Positions 43,084 through 51,413 of a stretch of DNA of 64,000 nucleotides are shown here, in pieces. A program made the position numbers and the translations under genes. The DNA comes from Streptomyces sp. SDr-06. GTDB lineage: Bacteria; Actinomycetota; Actinomycetes; Streptomycetales; Streptomycetaceae. Each line of letters begins with the position of its first letter. The first letter of the stretch is position 1. A model generated the notes under the pieces. The model was not told the origin of the DNA, made no database searches, and was given only the letters and a program-made list of their open reading frames with translations. The stretch spans positions 62,001 to 126,000 of the forward strand of contig NZ_QOLA01000008.1 in assembly GCF_003324565.1 (NCBI RefSeq). The letters run 5' to 3'.

Positions 43084-43362
43084 ATGAAGGGTGACCGCGT
43101 GGAGATAGTGGTGGACGCGGGGGACACGACGCGGACGTACGAAGTGGTGGCCAGCAGGGCGGGGCGCAGGGTGGAAACGGCGGTCCGTCGCGGGGTGGTG
43201 GAAGTGAGCGAAGTCACGCGCAGCGGCACCGTCGTGCGCACGGCCCGCTTCATGGCCACCCGGGTGCTCGCCCTGGTGGAGCAGCCCGTCCCCAGGGAGG
43301 ACGCGGGGGAGACGGAGGCCCGTGCCCAGAGTCGACCCCTCCGGGAAGACCCCAAGGCGTAG
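43084..43362 (+). CDS. Small conserved protein of unknown function
   Basis: A 92-residue protein that I do not recognise. Residues 1-70 read as alternating beta strands (RVEIVVDAGDTTRTYEVVAS, then VVEVSEVTRSGTVVRTARF), suggesting a small barrel or ligand-like fold. The C-terminal 20 residues are charged and probably disordered. It is divergent from the Ser/Thr kinase gene across 200 bp. The frame also extends upstream, but ATG 43084 marks where the structured part starts. Confidence 0.65.
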   Translation: MKGDRVEIVVDAGDTTRTYEVVASRAGRRVETAVRRGVVEVSEVTRSGTVVRTARFMATRVLALVEQPVPREDAGETEARAQSRPLREDPKA

Positions 43363-43561
43363 GGGGCCGGTCTCCACCCAGGGGAGTAGGCGAGGGGGTG
43401 ACGGCTCATCCCCTGGGAGGCCAGCAGATAGGTACGAGGGCATGACGTCCGCCGCCGCGCGGATCCCTACTGTTGAAGACAAGCGGCGGGTGGTGCACTC
43501 GTCCCCCGAGGTCAGACACCCGCCGCTGTCGACCGGTTCCATGAGCGAACAGGAGAGGACC

Positions 43562-43771
43562 ATGGCGGACACGGCCGCGCGGACGATCATCCGCACGCGG
43601 GGACGCAGGGCCTACGGCGCCGCGTTCGGTGCCCGCCCTTCCGGCCCGCGCCACCCCTTGGTGGCGACGGCCATGGTCCTCCCTCTGGCGGCCCTGCTCG
43701 TAGTCGTCTTCGGCGGCTGGGACGCGGTGGTCACACAGGCGTCGTCCGTGGGCGTGATGCTGGGGCGCTGA
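43562..43771 (+). CDS. Small single-helix membrane protein
   Basis: A 69-residue protein with a basic N terminus (ARTIIRTRGRRAYGAAFG) and one long hydrophobic helix at about 35-54 (LVATAMVLPLAALLVVVFGG). No family assigned. AGGAGAGG lies right before ATG 43562; ATG 43541 would add seven residues. A strong hairpin with a T run follows 90 bp later. Confidence 0.6.
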   Translation: MADTAARTIIRTRGRRAYGAAFGARPSGPRHPLVATAMVLPLAALLVVVFGGWDAVVTQASSVGVMLGR

Positions 43772-43859
43772 GCGGCGCCCCGGACCCGGTAGAGCGGACC
43801 GGGTCGGGGACATCCGGCCATTACAGCCCCGTGGGGACGGGGGTGCGGCGGACGGCAGT

Positions 43860-43908
43860 AAAAGGCGTTGCCCGATCGGCTGGGGAGCCGATCGGGCAAC
43901 GCCTTTTT
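43860..43908. terminator. Bidirectional intrinsic terminator
   Basis: A perfect 22-bp stem (43860-43881 with 43886-43907) with a GGGG loop, an A run at its left foot and TTTTT at its right. It can stop the plus-strand small gene and anything running left from the tRNA cluster. Confidence 0.93.
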
Positions 43909-44023
43909 GGCCCCGGGTCGCAACTGGCCGTCCGGACGCGGCCGTTCGGCCCCGGCGAGGCAGGTGCACCCCTGCCGGAGCCAGAGCTCCGGGCGCGCGC
44001 GGTCTGCCCGTACGGAACGACGG

Positions 44024-44053
44024 AACCCCCGGCCTTCGAGAAGGCCGGGGGTT
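44024..44053 (-). terminator. Terminator of the tRNA cluster
   Basis: AACCCCCGGCCTT (44024-44036) pairs with AAGGCCGGGGGTT (44041-44053), 13 bp with a CGAG loop, just after the last tRNA-Val on the minus strand. Confidence 0.8.
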
Positions 44054-44061
44054 TCGGGTGG

Positions 44062-44133
44062 TGCGCGATACTGGGATTGAACCAGTGACCTCTTCCGTGT
44101 CAGGGAAGCGCTCTCCCGCTGAGCTAATCGCGC
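44062..44133 (-). tRNA. tRNA-Val (GAC), copy 3 of the tandem
   Basis: Seven-bp acceptor stem GCGCGAT/ATCGCGC, anticodon loop CTGACAC (anticodon GAC), T loop TTCAATC. CCA is encoded here (44059-44061 on the minus strand), unlike in the other two copies. Confidence 0.95.
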
Positions 44134-44179
44134 GGGACGGTCCCACACCTTACCGGACCGGTTACTTCGTGTTACTGCG

Positions 44180-44251
44180 TGCGCGATACTGGGATTGAAC
44201 CAGTGACCTCTTCCGTGTCAGGGAAGCGCTCTCCCGCTGAGCTAATCGCGC
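44180..44251 (-). tRNA. tRNA-Val (GAC), copy 2
   Basis: Identical in the mature part to the copy at 44062, 118 bp apart. CCA is not encoded. Confidence 0.95.
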
Positions 44252-44297
44252 GGGACGGTCCCACACCCTACGGGACCGGTTACTTCGTGTTACTGCG

Positions 44298-44369
44298 TGC
44301 GCGATACTGGGATTGAACCAGTGACCTCTTCCGTGTCAGGGAAGCGCTCTCCCGCTGAGCTAATCGCGC
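44298..44369 (-). tRNA. tRNA-Val (GAC), copy 1
   Basis: Identical in the mature part to the other two GAC copies, again with a 118-bp period. CCA is not encoded. Confidence 0.95.
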
Positions 44370-44373
44370 TTGG

Positions 44374-44444
44374 AGGTGGAGACGGGATTTGAACCCGTGT
44401 AGACGGCTTTGCAGGCCGTTGCCTCGCCTCTCGGCCACTCCACC
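44374..44444 (-). tRNA. tRNA-Cys (GCA)
   Basis: Acceptor stem GGTGGAG/CTCCACC, anticodon loop with GCA, discriminator T followed by an encoded CCA. It lies 4 bp from the nearest tRNA-Val and is read in the same direction. Confidence 0.95.
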
Positions 44445-44483
44445 AGGAGTGCATATGAGGGGTCGGGAAGATCCCCCACATCG

Positions 44484-44556
44484 AGCGGACGACGAGATTC
44501 GAACTCGCGACCCTCACCTTGGCAAGGTGATGCTCTACCAACTGAGCCACGTCCGC
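44484..44556 (-). tRNA. tRNA-Gly (GCC)
   Basis: Acceptor stem GCGGACG/CGTCCGC, anticodon loop TTGCCAA (anticodon GCC). First gene of the five-tRNA minus-strand cluster. CCA not encoded. Confidence 0.95.
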
Positions 44557-44747
44557 TTGTCGTTTCCGTTTCGCTTGCGCGTCCCGGCGACGTGTTGAAC
44601 TCTAGCGGATTCCGGGGCCAGTACAAAAACGCGTTTGTGCAGCGTGCTGCGTTGCGCCTGGTCCGGACCCCTGCCGGGGTGCGGCCGGGTGTTCGCCTCC
44701 AGGTCACTCAGGGGCACCCCACCTGCACCGGCTCTAGACTCGCAACC

Positions 44748-45803
44748 GTGCACGACCTCGCTCCTCTGGCCCGCTTCGGCCGGCTCGTCGCCTCGGACCT
44801 GCGTGATGTCACCAGCGACCCCGAGGCCCTCGACTCCACCGGCTTCTGGGCCGTCTCCGCCGACTTCGAGGGCCGCCTCGTCTGCGCCCGCTTCGCGGAC
44901 GTCCGCACCGCGCCGGTCCCCGAGCCCGTGCCCGGCGCCTGGCGCGGCCCGGCCGCCCACGACTGGACGTCCTCCCTCGACCGCGCCGCGTACACGGCCG
45001 GGGTGCGCCGCATCCGGGAGTACATCGCGGCCGGCGAGGTCTACCAGGCGAACCTCTGCCGGGTGCTGACCGCGCCGCTGCCCGACCCCGCCGCGGCCGA
45101 CGTGGACGCGCTGACCGCGCTGCTCGCCCGCGGCAACCCGGCGCCCTACGCAGGAACGATTCGGCTGCCCGCGCACGGGGTGGGGATCGCCACCGCCTCG
45201 CCCGAGCTCTTCCTGCGCCGCACGGGGCGCACCGTGGAGTCCGGGCCCATCAAGGGGACCGGGCGGACCGCGGCCGATCTCCTGGAGAAGGACCACGCCG
45301 AGAACGTGATGATCGTCGACCTCGTCCGCAACGACATGGGGCGGGTCTGCGCCACCGGCTCGGTGAGCGTGCCCGAGCTGTGCGCGGTCGAGGCGCACCC
45401 CGGCCTCGTCCACCTCGTCTCGACGGTGCGCGGCGAACTGCGTGAGGGCGCCGGGTGGCGGGACCTGCTCGCGGCCACCTTCCCGCCGGGCTCCGTCACC
45501 GGGGCGCCGAAGTCCAGCGCCCTGCGGATCATCGAGGCCCTGGAGACCGCGCCGCGCGGCCCCTACTGCGGCGGCATCGGCTGGGTCGACGCCGACCGGG
45601 GCACCGCCGAGCTCGCTGTCGGCATACGGACCTTCTGGGTGGACCGGGCGCGCGGTGTGCTGCGCTTCGGCACCGGAGCGGGGATCACCTGGGGCTCCGA
45701 CCCCGAGCGGGAGTGGGCGGAGACCGAGCTGAAGGCCTCGCGTCTCCTGGCGGTAGCGTCGGGCGAACATGCCCACAGCGGGCACAGTGGAAGGACCGCG
45801 TAA
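44748..45803 (+). CDS. pabB: Aminodeoxychorismate synthase component I
   Basis: Converts chorismate plus ammonia to 4-amino-4-deoxychorismate for p-aminobenzoate and folate. The 351-residue protein is the chorismate-binding domain with ESGPIKGTGRT, ENVMIVDLVRNDMGRV and PPGSVTGAPK, and a short N-terminal part. No glutamine amidotransferase (pabA) is fused or adjacent; it must come from elsewhere. GTG 44748 is preceded by TAGACT (44735-44740) at 7 bp, pointing to a leaderless message. Anthranilate synthase is the alternative, but the adjacent lyase gene favours pabB. Confidence 0.88.
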   Translation: MHDLAPLARFGRLVASDLRDVTSDPEALDSTGFWAVSADFEGRLVCARFADVRTAPVPEPVPGAWRGPAAHDWTSSLDRAAYTAGVRRIREYIAAGEVYQANLCRVLTAPLPDPAAADVDALTALLARGNPAPYAGTIRLPAHGVGIATASPELFLRRTGRTVESGPIKGTGRTAADLLEKDHAENVMIVDLVRNDMGRVCATGSVSVPELCAVEAHPGLVHLVSTVRGELREGAGWRDLLAATFPPGSVTGAPKSSALRIIEALETAPRGPYCGGIGWVDADRGTAELAVGIRTFWVDRARGVLRFGTGAGITWGSDPEREWAETELKASRLLAVASGEHAHSGHSGRTA

Positions 45804-46625
45804 ATGCAGATCTGGGTCAATGGCGCACTGCGGGACGCCGATGCCGCGCAGGTGTCCGTCCTCGACCACGGGCTCACCGTGGGCGACGGAGTCTTCGAGA
45901 CGGTGAAGGCGACCGCCGGAAGCACCTTCGCGCTCACCCGCCACCTCGACCGGCTGACCCGCTCGGCCCGCGGGCTCGGGCTGCCCGACCCCGACCTCGA
46001 CGAGGTGCGGCGCGCCTGCGCGGCCGTCCTGGCCGCGAACCCCGTGGCGCTCGGCCGGCTGCGGATCACCTACACCGGCGGCCTCTCGCCGCTCGGCTCC
46101 GACCGGGGGGACGCCGGGCCCACCCTGGTCGTCGCGCTCGGCGAGAGCGCCCGCAGGCCCGACACCACCGCGGTGATCACCGTCCCGTGGACCCGCAACG
46201 AGCACAGCGCCGTGGCCGGCCTGAAGACCACGTCGTACGCGGAGAACGTCGTCGCCCTGGCCCGGGCGCACGCGGCGGGTGCCTCGGAGGCCCTCTTCGC
46301 GAACACCGCGGGGCAGCTCTGCGAGGGCACCGGCTCCAACGTCTTCGTGGTCGTCGACGGCCGGCTGCACACCCCGCCGCTCGCCTCCGGCTGCCTGGGC
46401 GGGATCACCCGCGCACTGGCGATCGAGTGGACCGGCGCCCACGAGACGGTCCTTCCCCTGGACGTCCTGGAGAGCGCCGAGGAGATCTTCCTGACCTCCA
46501 CGCTGCGCGACGTCCAGGCCGTGCACCGGGTCGACGGGCGGCAGTTGAGCACGGCGCCCGGCCCGGTCACCACGAAGGCCATGCGGATCTTCGACGAGCG
46601 GGCCGGATCGGATCTCGACCCGTAA
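45804..46625 (+). CDS. pabC: Aminodeoxychorismate lyase (class IV aminotransferase fold)
   Basis: Probable PLP enzyme that releases pyruvate from aminodeoxychorismate to give p-aminobenzoate. 273 residues. The class IV pattern is present: VLDHGLTVGDGVFETVKAT, the PLP Lys in GLKTTSYAENVVALARA, and SEALFANTAGQLCEGTGSNV. The ATG directly abuts the pabB stop (TAAATG), so the genes are coupled. D-amino-acid or branched-chain aminotransferase is the alternative by fold alone. Confidence 0.85.
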   Translation: MQIWVNGALRDADAAQVSVLDHGLTVGDGVFETVKATAGSTFALTRHLDRLTRSARGLGLPDPDLDEVRRACAAVLAANPVALGRLRITYTGGLSPLGSDRGDAGPTLVVALGESARRPDTTAVITVPWTRNEHSAVAGLKTTSYAENVVALARAHAAGASEALFANTAGQLCEGTGSNVFVVVDGRLHTPPLASGCLGGITRALAIEWTGAHETVLPLDVLESAEEIFLTSTLRDVQAVHRVDGRQLSTAPGPVTTKAMRIFDERAGSDLDP

Positions 46626-46630
46626 TGCTG

Positions 46631-46659
46631 GTGACGGGTGGCCCCGCGACCGGTACAAC
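46631..46659 (+). promoter_or_regulatory. Promoter of the two-domain acetyltransferase
   Basis: GTGACG (46631-46636), a 17-bp spacer and TACAAC (46654-46659). The box ends 7 bp before ATG 46667, so the message would start at or next to the start codon. Confidence 0.55.
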
Positions 46660-46666
46660 GGCCTTG

Positions 46667-47500
46667 ATGACCACCACCATTCGGCCGACCGAGCCGCTCC
46701 AGCAGGGCGCCGACGGCGCCAAGTCGCGAACGTACGACGTGTGTGTGAACAGCCGACGCGTCGGACGGATCCGGATCGCCACCGACGCCTCGTTCGGCCC
46801 CGCCGTGGGCCGCATCGAGGAGCTCGGGATCGACGAGGCCGACCGGGGCCGCGGGCGCGGCACCGTGGCCGCGCTCGCCGCCGAGGAGGTGCTGCGCGGC
46901 TGGGGCTGCGGCCAGGTCCGCCTCTCGCTCCCCGCCGACGCGGAGGCGGCGCTGCGGATGGCCGCAGCCCTCGGCTACCAGGAGCGCAGCCGGAACATGG
47001 TCAAGCGGCTCCCCGCCACCGCACCGGAGCTGCCCGCCGGGGTGAGCGGCCGGCCCATGAGCGAGGACGAGTTCGAGCGGTGGCGCGCCGCGGCGGTGGA
47101 GAGCTACGCGCGCAGCTGGATCGAGCAGGGCGTGCCCGAGGAGGCGGCCCGGGCCAAGTCGGCGACGGAGCACCACGCCCTGCTGCCGGACGGCGTCGCC
47201 ACCGCCGGGACCCGCCTCCTGGTCCTGGAGGACCGGGGGAGCGTGGTCGGCAGCGTGTGGGTGGCCCGGCTCGCGGCGCCCGGGGAGGGCTCGTACGTCT
47301 TCGACGTCCAGGTCGCCGAGGAGCACCGCGGCCGGGGCCACGGCCGCTCACTCATGCTGCTCGCCGAAGGCGCCGCGCTCGCCGACGGGATGGACACGCT
47401 GGGGCTGCACGTCGTCACGGGCAACACCCCGGCGCTTCGCCTGTACGAGTCGATGGGCCACCGGGTCACCCAGTACCACCTCTACAAGCACCTGCTGTGA
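46667..47500 (+). CDS. Two-domain GNAT acetyltransferase
   Basis: A 277-residue protein with two GNAT folds. The first (about 20-115) has GIDEADRGRGRGTVAALAAE; the second (about 120-277) has VQVAEEHRGRGHGRSLMLLA and ALRLYESMGHRVTQYHLYKH. Paired GNAT domains occur in MshD-like and other acetyltransferases, but the match to mycothiol synthase is not strong, so no function is given. ATG 46667 is supported by a promoter with its -10 box 7 bp upstream; ATG 46625, overlapping the pabC stop, is the alternative. Confidence 0.85.
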   Translation: MTTTIRPTEPLQQGADGAKSRTYDVCVNSRRVGRIRIATDASFGPAVGRIEELGIDEADRGRGRGTVAALAAEEVLRGWGCGQVRLSLPADAEAALRMAAALGYQERSRNMVKRLPATAPELPAGVSGRPMSEDEFERWRAAAVESYARSWIEQGVPEEAARAKSATEHHALLPDGVATAGTRLLVLEDRGSVVGSVWVARLAAPGEGSYVFDVQVAEEHRGRGHGRSLMLLAEGAALADGMDTLGLHVVTGNTPALRLYESMGHRVTQYHLYKHLL

Positions 47501-47501
47501 G

Positions 47502-48020
47502 CTAGGCGGCCAGCAGCCGGTCCGCGATCTCCTCGATGCGGGCGCGCAGCCCCTCCTGGCTCCTGCCGCCGTCGAGGCGCTCGTCGCCGATGACGTACGT
47601 CGGTGTGCCGCTCACGCCGATCGCCTTGCCCTCGGCCTGGTCGGCGTCGACGATCAGCATGTGCCGCCCGTCGATGAGGGCGGTCTCGAACTCCTCGGTG
47701 TCCAGGGCGAGTTCGGCCGCCGTCTCCACCAGGACGGACTCGCCCCGCTCGGCGAGCCGCTCGGTGCGGCCGAGCACGGCCTCCACGTACGGCCAGCCCT
47801 GACCCTGCTCGAAGGCCTCCTCGGCGGCCTGGGCGGCGGCGAAGGCGTGCTTGTGCTTCTCCAGCGGGAAGTGCCGCAGCCGGATGTCGAGACGGTCGCC
47901 GTAGCGGGCGCGCAGGGCGCGGATGTCGTCGAGGGCGCTGTGGCAGTCGGGGCACTGCAGCTCGCACCACACGTCGAGGACGACGGGGGAGGCGGCGCTG
48001 CCGGGGGTGGTGTCGCTCAT
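47502..48020 (-). CDS. DsbA-type thioredoxin-fold protein
   Basis: A 172-residue thiol-disulfide or isomerase-like protein with CPDC near the N terminus (VVLDVWCELQCPDCHSALDD), an inserted helical domain, and the cis-Pro end GVSGTPTYVIGDERL. There is no signal peptide, so it acts in the cytoplasm; the FrnE/mycothiol-linked group of DsbA proteins is a likely home. GGGAGA lies 10 bp before ATG 48020. It converges on the GNAT gene with one base between the stop codons. Confidence 0.85.
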   Translation of the reverse strand: MSDTTPGSAASPVVLDVWCELQCPDCHSALDDIRALRARYGDRLDIRLRHFPLEKHKHAFAAAQAAEEAFEQGQGWPYVEAVLGRTERLAERGESVLVETAAELALDTEEFETALIDGRHMLIVDADQAEGKAIGVSGTPTYVIGDERLDGGRSQEGLRARIEEIADRLLAA

Positions 48021-48161
48021 GGGGTCCAGTCTCCCAGCTACCGGGACCTGGGGAGGAGGCCGCCCCGGAGATCTCCCTGAGGTCGTGGCCGGGCATGGCC
48101 CGCGCGGCGGGTTCCGGTGCAGGATGGAAGAAGCCATACCCCCCAGGCCTGGAGGAACCGG

Positions 48162-48602
48162 ATGCTTGCCGAGACCGTCTGCTCCGCCGTTTCCGCGGCC
48201 GGACTGGGCATCGCCGCCGTCACGGCGTACCGCAGGCGCTTCCTCACGGCCGCGCGCGTCGCCGCCTACGCGCTGGTCCCCGTGGGCCTTGTCATGACGG
48301 GCGTCGTGCAGTGGGTGTCCGGCATCGTCTTCAAGCCCAGCGTGTGGCTCGGTTTCGGGCTGCTCGGGGTCGCCTGGCTGCTGTTCATGACGACGCGGGC
48401 CGTCGAGCGGCGCCGCGGCGGCACCCGCAAGGAACGCAGGGCCGCGGCCGCCGCCCAGCGCGAGGCGGTGGCACCCACCGCGTCCGCGCCCTCACTCGGT
48501 GCGGGCCGTACGCCCGCCGCCCGGCCCGCGGCCAAGGCCGGGCCCGCCGCGGGCGAGGACTTCAGCGACATCGAGGCCATCCTGAAGAAGCACGGCATCT
48601 GA
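48162..48602 (+). CDS. Membrane protein with a conserved C-terminal tail
   Basis: A 146-residue protein of unknown function. Three hydrophobic helices lie at about 3-20, 27-48 and 57-76. A basic Ala-rich linker follows, and the protein ends in DFSDIEAILKKHGI, which looks like a short docking motif. GGAGG sits 6 bp before ATG 48162. Confidence 0.72.
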   Translation: MLAETVCSAVSAAGLGIAAVTAYRRRFLTAARVAAYALVPVGLVMTGVVQWVSGIVFKPSVWLGFGLLGVAWLLFMTTRAVERRRGGTRKERRAAAAAQREAVAPTASAPSLGAGRTPAARPAAKAGPAAGEDFSDIEAILKKHGI

Positions 48603-48741
48603 GGCCGCGGCCACGGGCGCGCGGGGGCGCGGGCACCCCGCGCGGGAGTCGCGCCGCACGCTACAAGATTGGGTGAACTCCCGCTGCTTATGGGAGTGTT
48701 GGTATACCCATGCGGTCCGGCTGGGTCATCATCGCCCCGAG

Positions 48742-48915
48742 ATGCTGGACACTTCCCAGGGCTCCACCCCTGCACCGACCGACAAGCCGGACGCGCCCGA
48801 TCCGCAGGCGCGGGGCTGTCTCTTCGCGCTCTCCCAGCCACCCCTGATGATTTTCCTGGGGGTGATCGGCTGCCTCTTGCTCATGGCGGCCGTGCACGAT
48901 CTCTTCCTGCTGTGA
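48742..48915 (+). CDS. Small membrane protein
   Basis: A 57-residue protein with a polar N-terminal half (DTSQGSTPAPTDKPDAPDPQ) and one hydrophobic helix at the C terminus (PPLMIFLGVIGCLLLMAAV). No family recognised. The ribosome site is weak; ATG 48742 is chosen because the frame further upstream encodes unlikely Trp/Cys-rich sequence. Confidence 0.5.
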   Translation: MLDTSQGSTPAPTDKPDAPDPQARGCLFALSQPPLMIFLGVIGCLLLMAAVHDLFLL

Positions 48916-48930
48916 GCGCCCTGCGCGCGT

Positions 48931-49488
48931 TCAGCCCGCGGCTTCCTTGCGCCGGGCCCGGTACGCCGCCACGTGCAGCCGGTTCCCGCAGGTGCGGCTG
49001 TCGCAGTAGCGGCGGGAGCGGTTGCGGGAGAGGTCCACGAAGGCCCGCCCGCAGTCCGGCGCCTCGCATCTGCGAAGGCGTTCCTGCTCGCCGGTGACGA
49101 CGATGAAGGCCAGGGCCATGCCGCCGTCCGCGGCCAGGTGGTCGGCCACCGAGGCGCCGGGCGCGAAGTAGTGCACGTGCCAGTCGTAGCCGTCGTGGTC
49201 GGTCAGCTGGGGGGTGGTGCCCGCGGCGGCGACCAGCTGGTTGACGAGCTCGGCGGCGGTGCGGGCGTCGGGCGCCGCGAAGATCTCGGCGAACCGGCCG
49301 CGCACCCCCTGGACACCCAGGAGGTCACCGGTGGAGAGCCGCTCCACCCCGCTCACGCTGTGGTCCTGCACGAAGCGGTACAGCGCGTCCACGTCCGCGA
49401 GGCGGTCGGTCGCCTCGCTTTCCGGTGCCGTGTTCACCAGATCGACCACCATGTCGAGGGCGATCCTGGTGTCGTGAGGGATCAGCAC
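48931..49488 (-). CDS. CGNR zinc-finger protein (ABATE domain)
   Basis: A 185-residue probable transcription regulator. The N-terminal ABATE-like domain starts with TRIALDMVVDLVNTAPE. The C-terminal zinc finger has four Cys (CEAPDCGRAFVDLSRNRSRR then YCDSRTCGNR), and the CGNR motif is intact. GGGAGCG precedes the GTG at 49488. Genes of this type are stress or stationary-phase regulators; targets are unknown. Confidence 0.88.
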   Translation of the reverse strand: MLIPHDTRIALDMVVDLVNTAPESEATDRLADVDALYRFVQDHSVSGVERLSTGDLLGVQGVRGRFAEIFAAPDARTAAELVNQLVAAAGTTPQLTDHDGYDWHVHYFAPGASVADHLAADGGMALAFIVVTGEQERLRRCEAPDCGRAFVDLSRNRSRRYCDSRTCGNRLHVAAYRARRKEAAG

Positions 49489-49565
49489 GATTCGCTCCCT
49501 GGCCTGCCGCGGGCGGGCGCCCGTCGATGCTGGCCGACTCTAGCGGCTCGCCCCCGCGGCGCACC

Positions 49566-49605
49566 GGCGCCGTCCCCCACGACGGCTTTCGTGGGGGACG
49601 GCGCC
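49566..49605 (-). terminator. Intrinsic terminator of ssgB
   Basis: A perfect 17-bp stem, 49566-49582 with 49589-49605, with a 6-nt loop, 78 bp beyond the ssgB stop. Confidence 0.85.
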
Positions 49606-49683
49606 GATGACTGCCGTTATGTGGTTGTCCGCGCGGCGCCGTCGCCCCGAGTCGGACGGCGCCGTGCGGCTCTCTTCCTGGCC

Positions 49684-50100
49684 TCAGTTGTTCTCGGCCA
49701 GGATGTGCGAGAGTTCCGTGTCGAGATCGAAGTGACGATGCTCGGTGCCGGGCGGCACCGCGGCGTCGGTCCGTTTCAGGAACGACTCCAGGGCCCGCGC
49801 CGGGGCTTCGAGCAGGGCTTCTCCTTCCGGCGAGCTCAGGGCGATACAGACGACACCCTGGCCGTGACTGCGTGACGGCCAGACTCTGACGTCGCCGGTT
49901 CCGGTGGGCCGGTGCAGGCCCTCGGCGAGGAGGTCGCGGGCGAAGACCCACTCGACGGTCTCCTCGGCTCCGGTGTGGAAGGTGGCGTGCACGGCATAGG
50001 GATCGGCCGTGTCATACCGCAGGCCCGCGGGTACAGGCAGTGAGGACTCGCTCGACACAACGAGGCGCAGGTGCAGCTCGCAGCTGACCGTGGTGTTCAT
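49684..50100 (-). CDS. ssgB: Sporulation-specific cell division protein SsgB
   Basis: SsgA-like protein, 138 residues, that marks division sites and recruits FtsZ in sporulating aerial hyphae. The sequence is close to the near-invariant streptomycete SsgB: MNTTVSCELHLRLVVSSES, YAVHATFHTGAEETVEWVFA, RDLLAEGLHRPTGTGDVRVW and a C-terminal DLDTELSHILAENN. ATG 50100 gives the normal length. Known SsgB genes depend on sigma H; the upstream DNA has GTTTACA...TAGGTG on the minus strand, but I cannot call the promoter with confidence. Its presence fixes the host as a sporulating actinomycete. Confidence 0.95.
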   Translation of the reverse strand: MNTTVSCELHLRLVVSSESSLPVPAGLRYDTADPYAVHATFHTGAEETVEWVFARDLLAEGLHRPTGTGDVRVWPSRSHGQGVVCIALSSPEGEALLEAPARALESFLKRTDAAVPPGTEHRHFDLDTELSHILAENN

Positions 50101-50299
50101 AAGCGCCAGGGCCTTTCGCTCAGTGTGCGCTCGGGGATTCGCACGTCGGCGAAATCGACATGCCACCTACGGTGCCGTTGTAAACCCCTCTGACCGTTTT
50201 GCGGGCGTTCACGTAGCTCGTACGGCCGACTATTACTTTGGGTTATAGGTCCATTTCGGTGAACCCGTTTCGAGACACCGGTCCGGTAGGTTGGGGCGC

Positions 50300-50701
50300 A
50301 TGGATACGGGGAGTGACGAACGGCCCGCGGCGGGTCTCGGCTCGCGTGCGCCGGCCTTCGTCAAGGCGTCCAGGCCGCTGCATCTGAGCTGGCAGGTCGG
50401 TGTTTTCGTGGTGGGGCTCGCCGTCGTGGCCGCAGGAGTGGTGATGCTGCCGCTGCCGGGCCCCGGCTGGCTGGTGATCTTCGGCGGCATGGCGATCTGG
50501 GCGACCGAATTCGTATGGGCCCAGCTCGTGCTCCGCTGGACACGGCGGAAGGTCACCGAGGCCGCGCACAGGGCGCTCGACCCCAGGGTGCGGCGCCGCA
50601 ACATCGCTTTGACCGTGATCGCTCTGGCCGTCGTCGCCGTGCTCGTCGGCGGCTACGCGTGGCAGTTCGGCCTCGTGGCGCCGTGGCGGGTCGACGAGTG
50701 A
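50300..50701 (+). CDS. TIGR02611-type membrane protein
   Basis: A 133-residue membrane protein of the actinobacterial PGPGW family. The first hydrophobic hairpin contains VVMLPLPGPGWLVIFGGM, and a second helix (about 103-125) follows a basic helical linker. Function unknown. TAGGTT lies 8 bp before the ATG, so the message may be leaderless. The gene ends 52 bp before a tRNA-Val. Confidence 0.85.
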   Translation: MDTGSDERPAAGLGSRAPAFVKASRPLHLSWQVGVFVVGLAVVAAGVVMLPLPGPGWLVIFGGMAIWATEFVWAQLVLRWTRRKVTEAAHRALDPRVRRRNIALTVIALAVVAVLVGGYAWQFGLVAPWRVDE

Positions 50702-50753
50702 CCCGGCCTGGTCAAAGGCCCCGCTGACATGCGGTAATGTTTGCGGTGCGCCC

Positions 50754-50825
50754 GGGCGATTAGCTCAGTGGGAGAGCGCTTCGTTCACACCGAAGAGGTC
50801 ACTGGTTCGAACCCAGTATCGCCCA
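50754..50825 (+). tRNA. tRNA-Val (CAC), first copy
   Basis: Acceptor stem GGGCGAT/ATCGCCC, anticodon loop TTCACAC (anticodon CAC), T loop TTCGAAC. CCA not encoded. Confidence 0.95.
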
Positions 50826-50832
50826 CCCGGAC

Positions 50833-50871
50833 CGAAGGCCCCGGAGATCATCTCGATCTCCGGGGCCTTCG
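50833..50871 (+). terminator. Terminator of the first tRNA-Val (CAC)
   Basis: A perfect 16-bp stem, 50833-50848 with 50856-50871, 7-nt loop, 7 bp after the tRNA. Confidence 0.88.
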
Positions 50872-50927
50872 GCGTTCCGGCGGCCCCCAGGCCCCGCGAC
50901 GGCGCCCCGTGCCAGCACACTGGCGGC

Positions 50928-51374
50928 ATGGACTGGTGCCGCTACCGCTTCCGCAGCGTCTGGGAGCTGCCCCGGTCGCCCGCCGCCGTGTACGCGGTCC
51001 TGGAGCGCGCCGAGGAGTACCCCCGCTGGTGGCGCGAGGTCCGCGAGGTCACCTCCGTCGACGAGCACACCGCCACGAGCCGGCTCCGCTCGCTCGTCCC
51101 GTACGACCTGTTCGTGACCGGCCGCGAACGGCGGCGCGATCCTCGGGCCCTGGTGCTCGAAGTCGCGCTGAGCGGCGATCTCGAAGGATGGGCGCGCTGG
51201 ACGCTGGCCGCGCACGGCCGTGGCACGCGGGCCGTGTACGAGCAGGAGGTTGAGGTGCGCAAGCCGCTGATGCGATGGCTCGCGGTGCCCGGCCGCCCGA
51301 TGTTCCGGGCCAACCACGCGCTGATGATGAGGTCCGGGAGGCGCGGTCTGGCCCGTCATCTGAAGGCGGTTTGA
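50928..51374 (+). CDS. SRPBCC (START-like) domain protein
   Basis: A 148-residue helix-grip protein like polyketide cyclases and lipid-binding proteins. Typical features are FRSVWELPRSPAAVYAVLE, AEEYPRWWREVREVTSV and the C-terminal long helix region FRANHALMMRSGRRGLARHL. Ligand unknown. ATG 50928 lies within the 590-bp gap between the two tRNA-Val genes, after the terminator of the first. Confidence 0.83.
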   Translation: MDWCRYRFRSVWELPRSPAAVYAVLERAEEYPRWWREVREVTSVDEHTATSRLRSLVPYDLFVTGRERRRDPRALVLEVALSGDLEGWARWTLAAHGRGTRAVYEQEVEVRKPLMRWLAVPGRPMFRANHALMMRSGRRGLARHLKAV

Positions 51375-51413
51375 AAGGTGGGCGCCGGGGCCTGTATTGT
51401 TCAGTGCGTTCCC

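Noticed and set aside
43772..44061. Additional small genes between the membrane protein and the tRNA cluster
   Set aside because: Frames here run through two perfect terminator hairpins and into the tRNA sequences.
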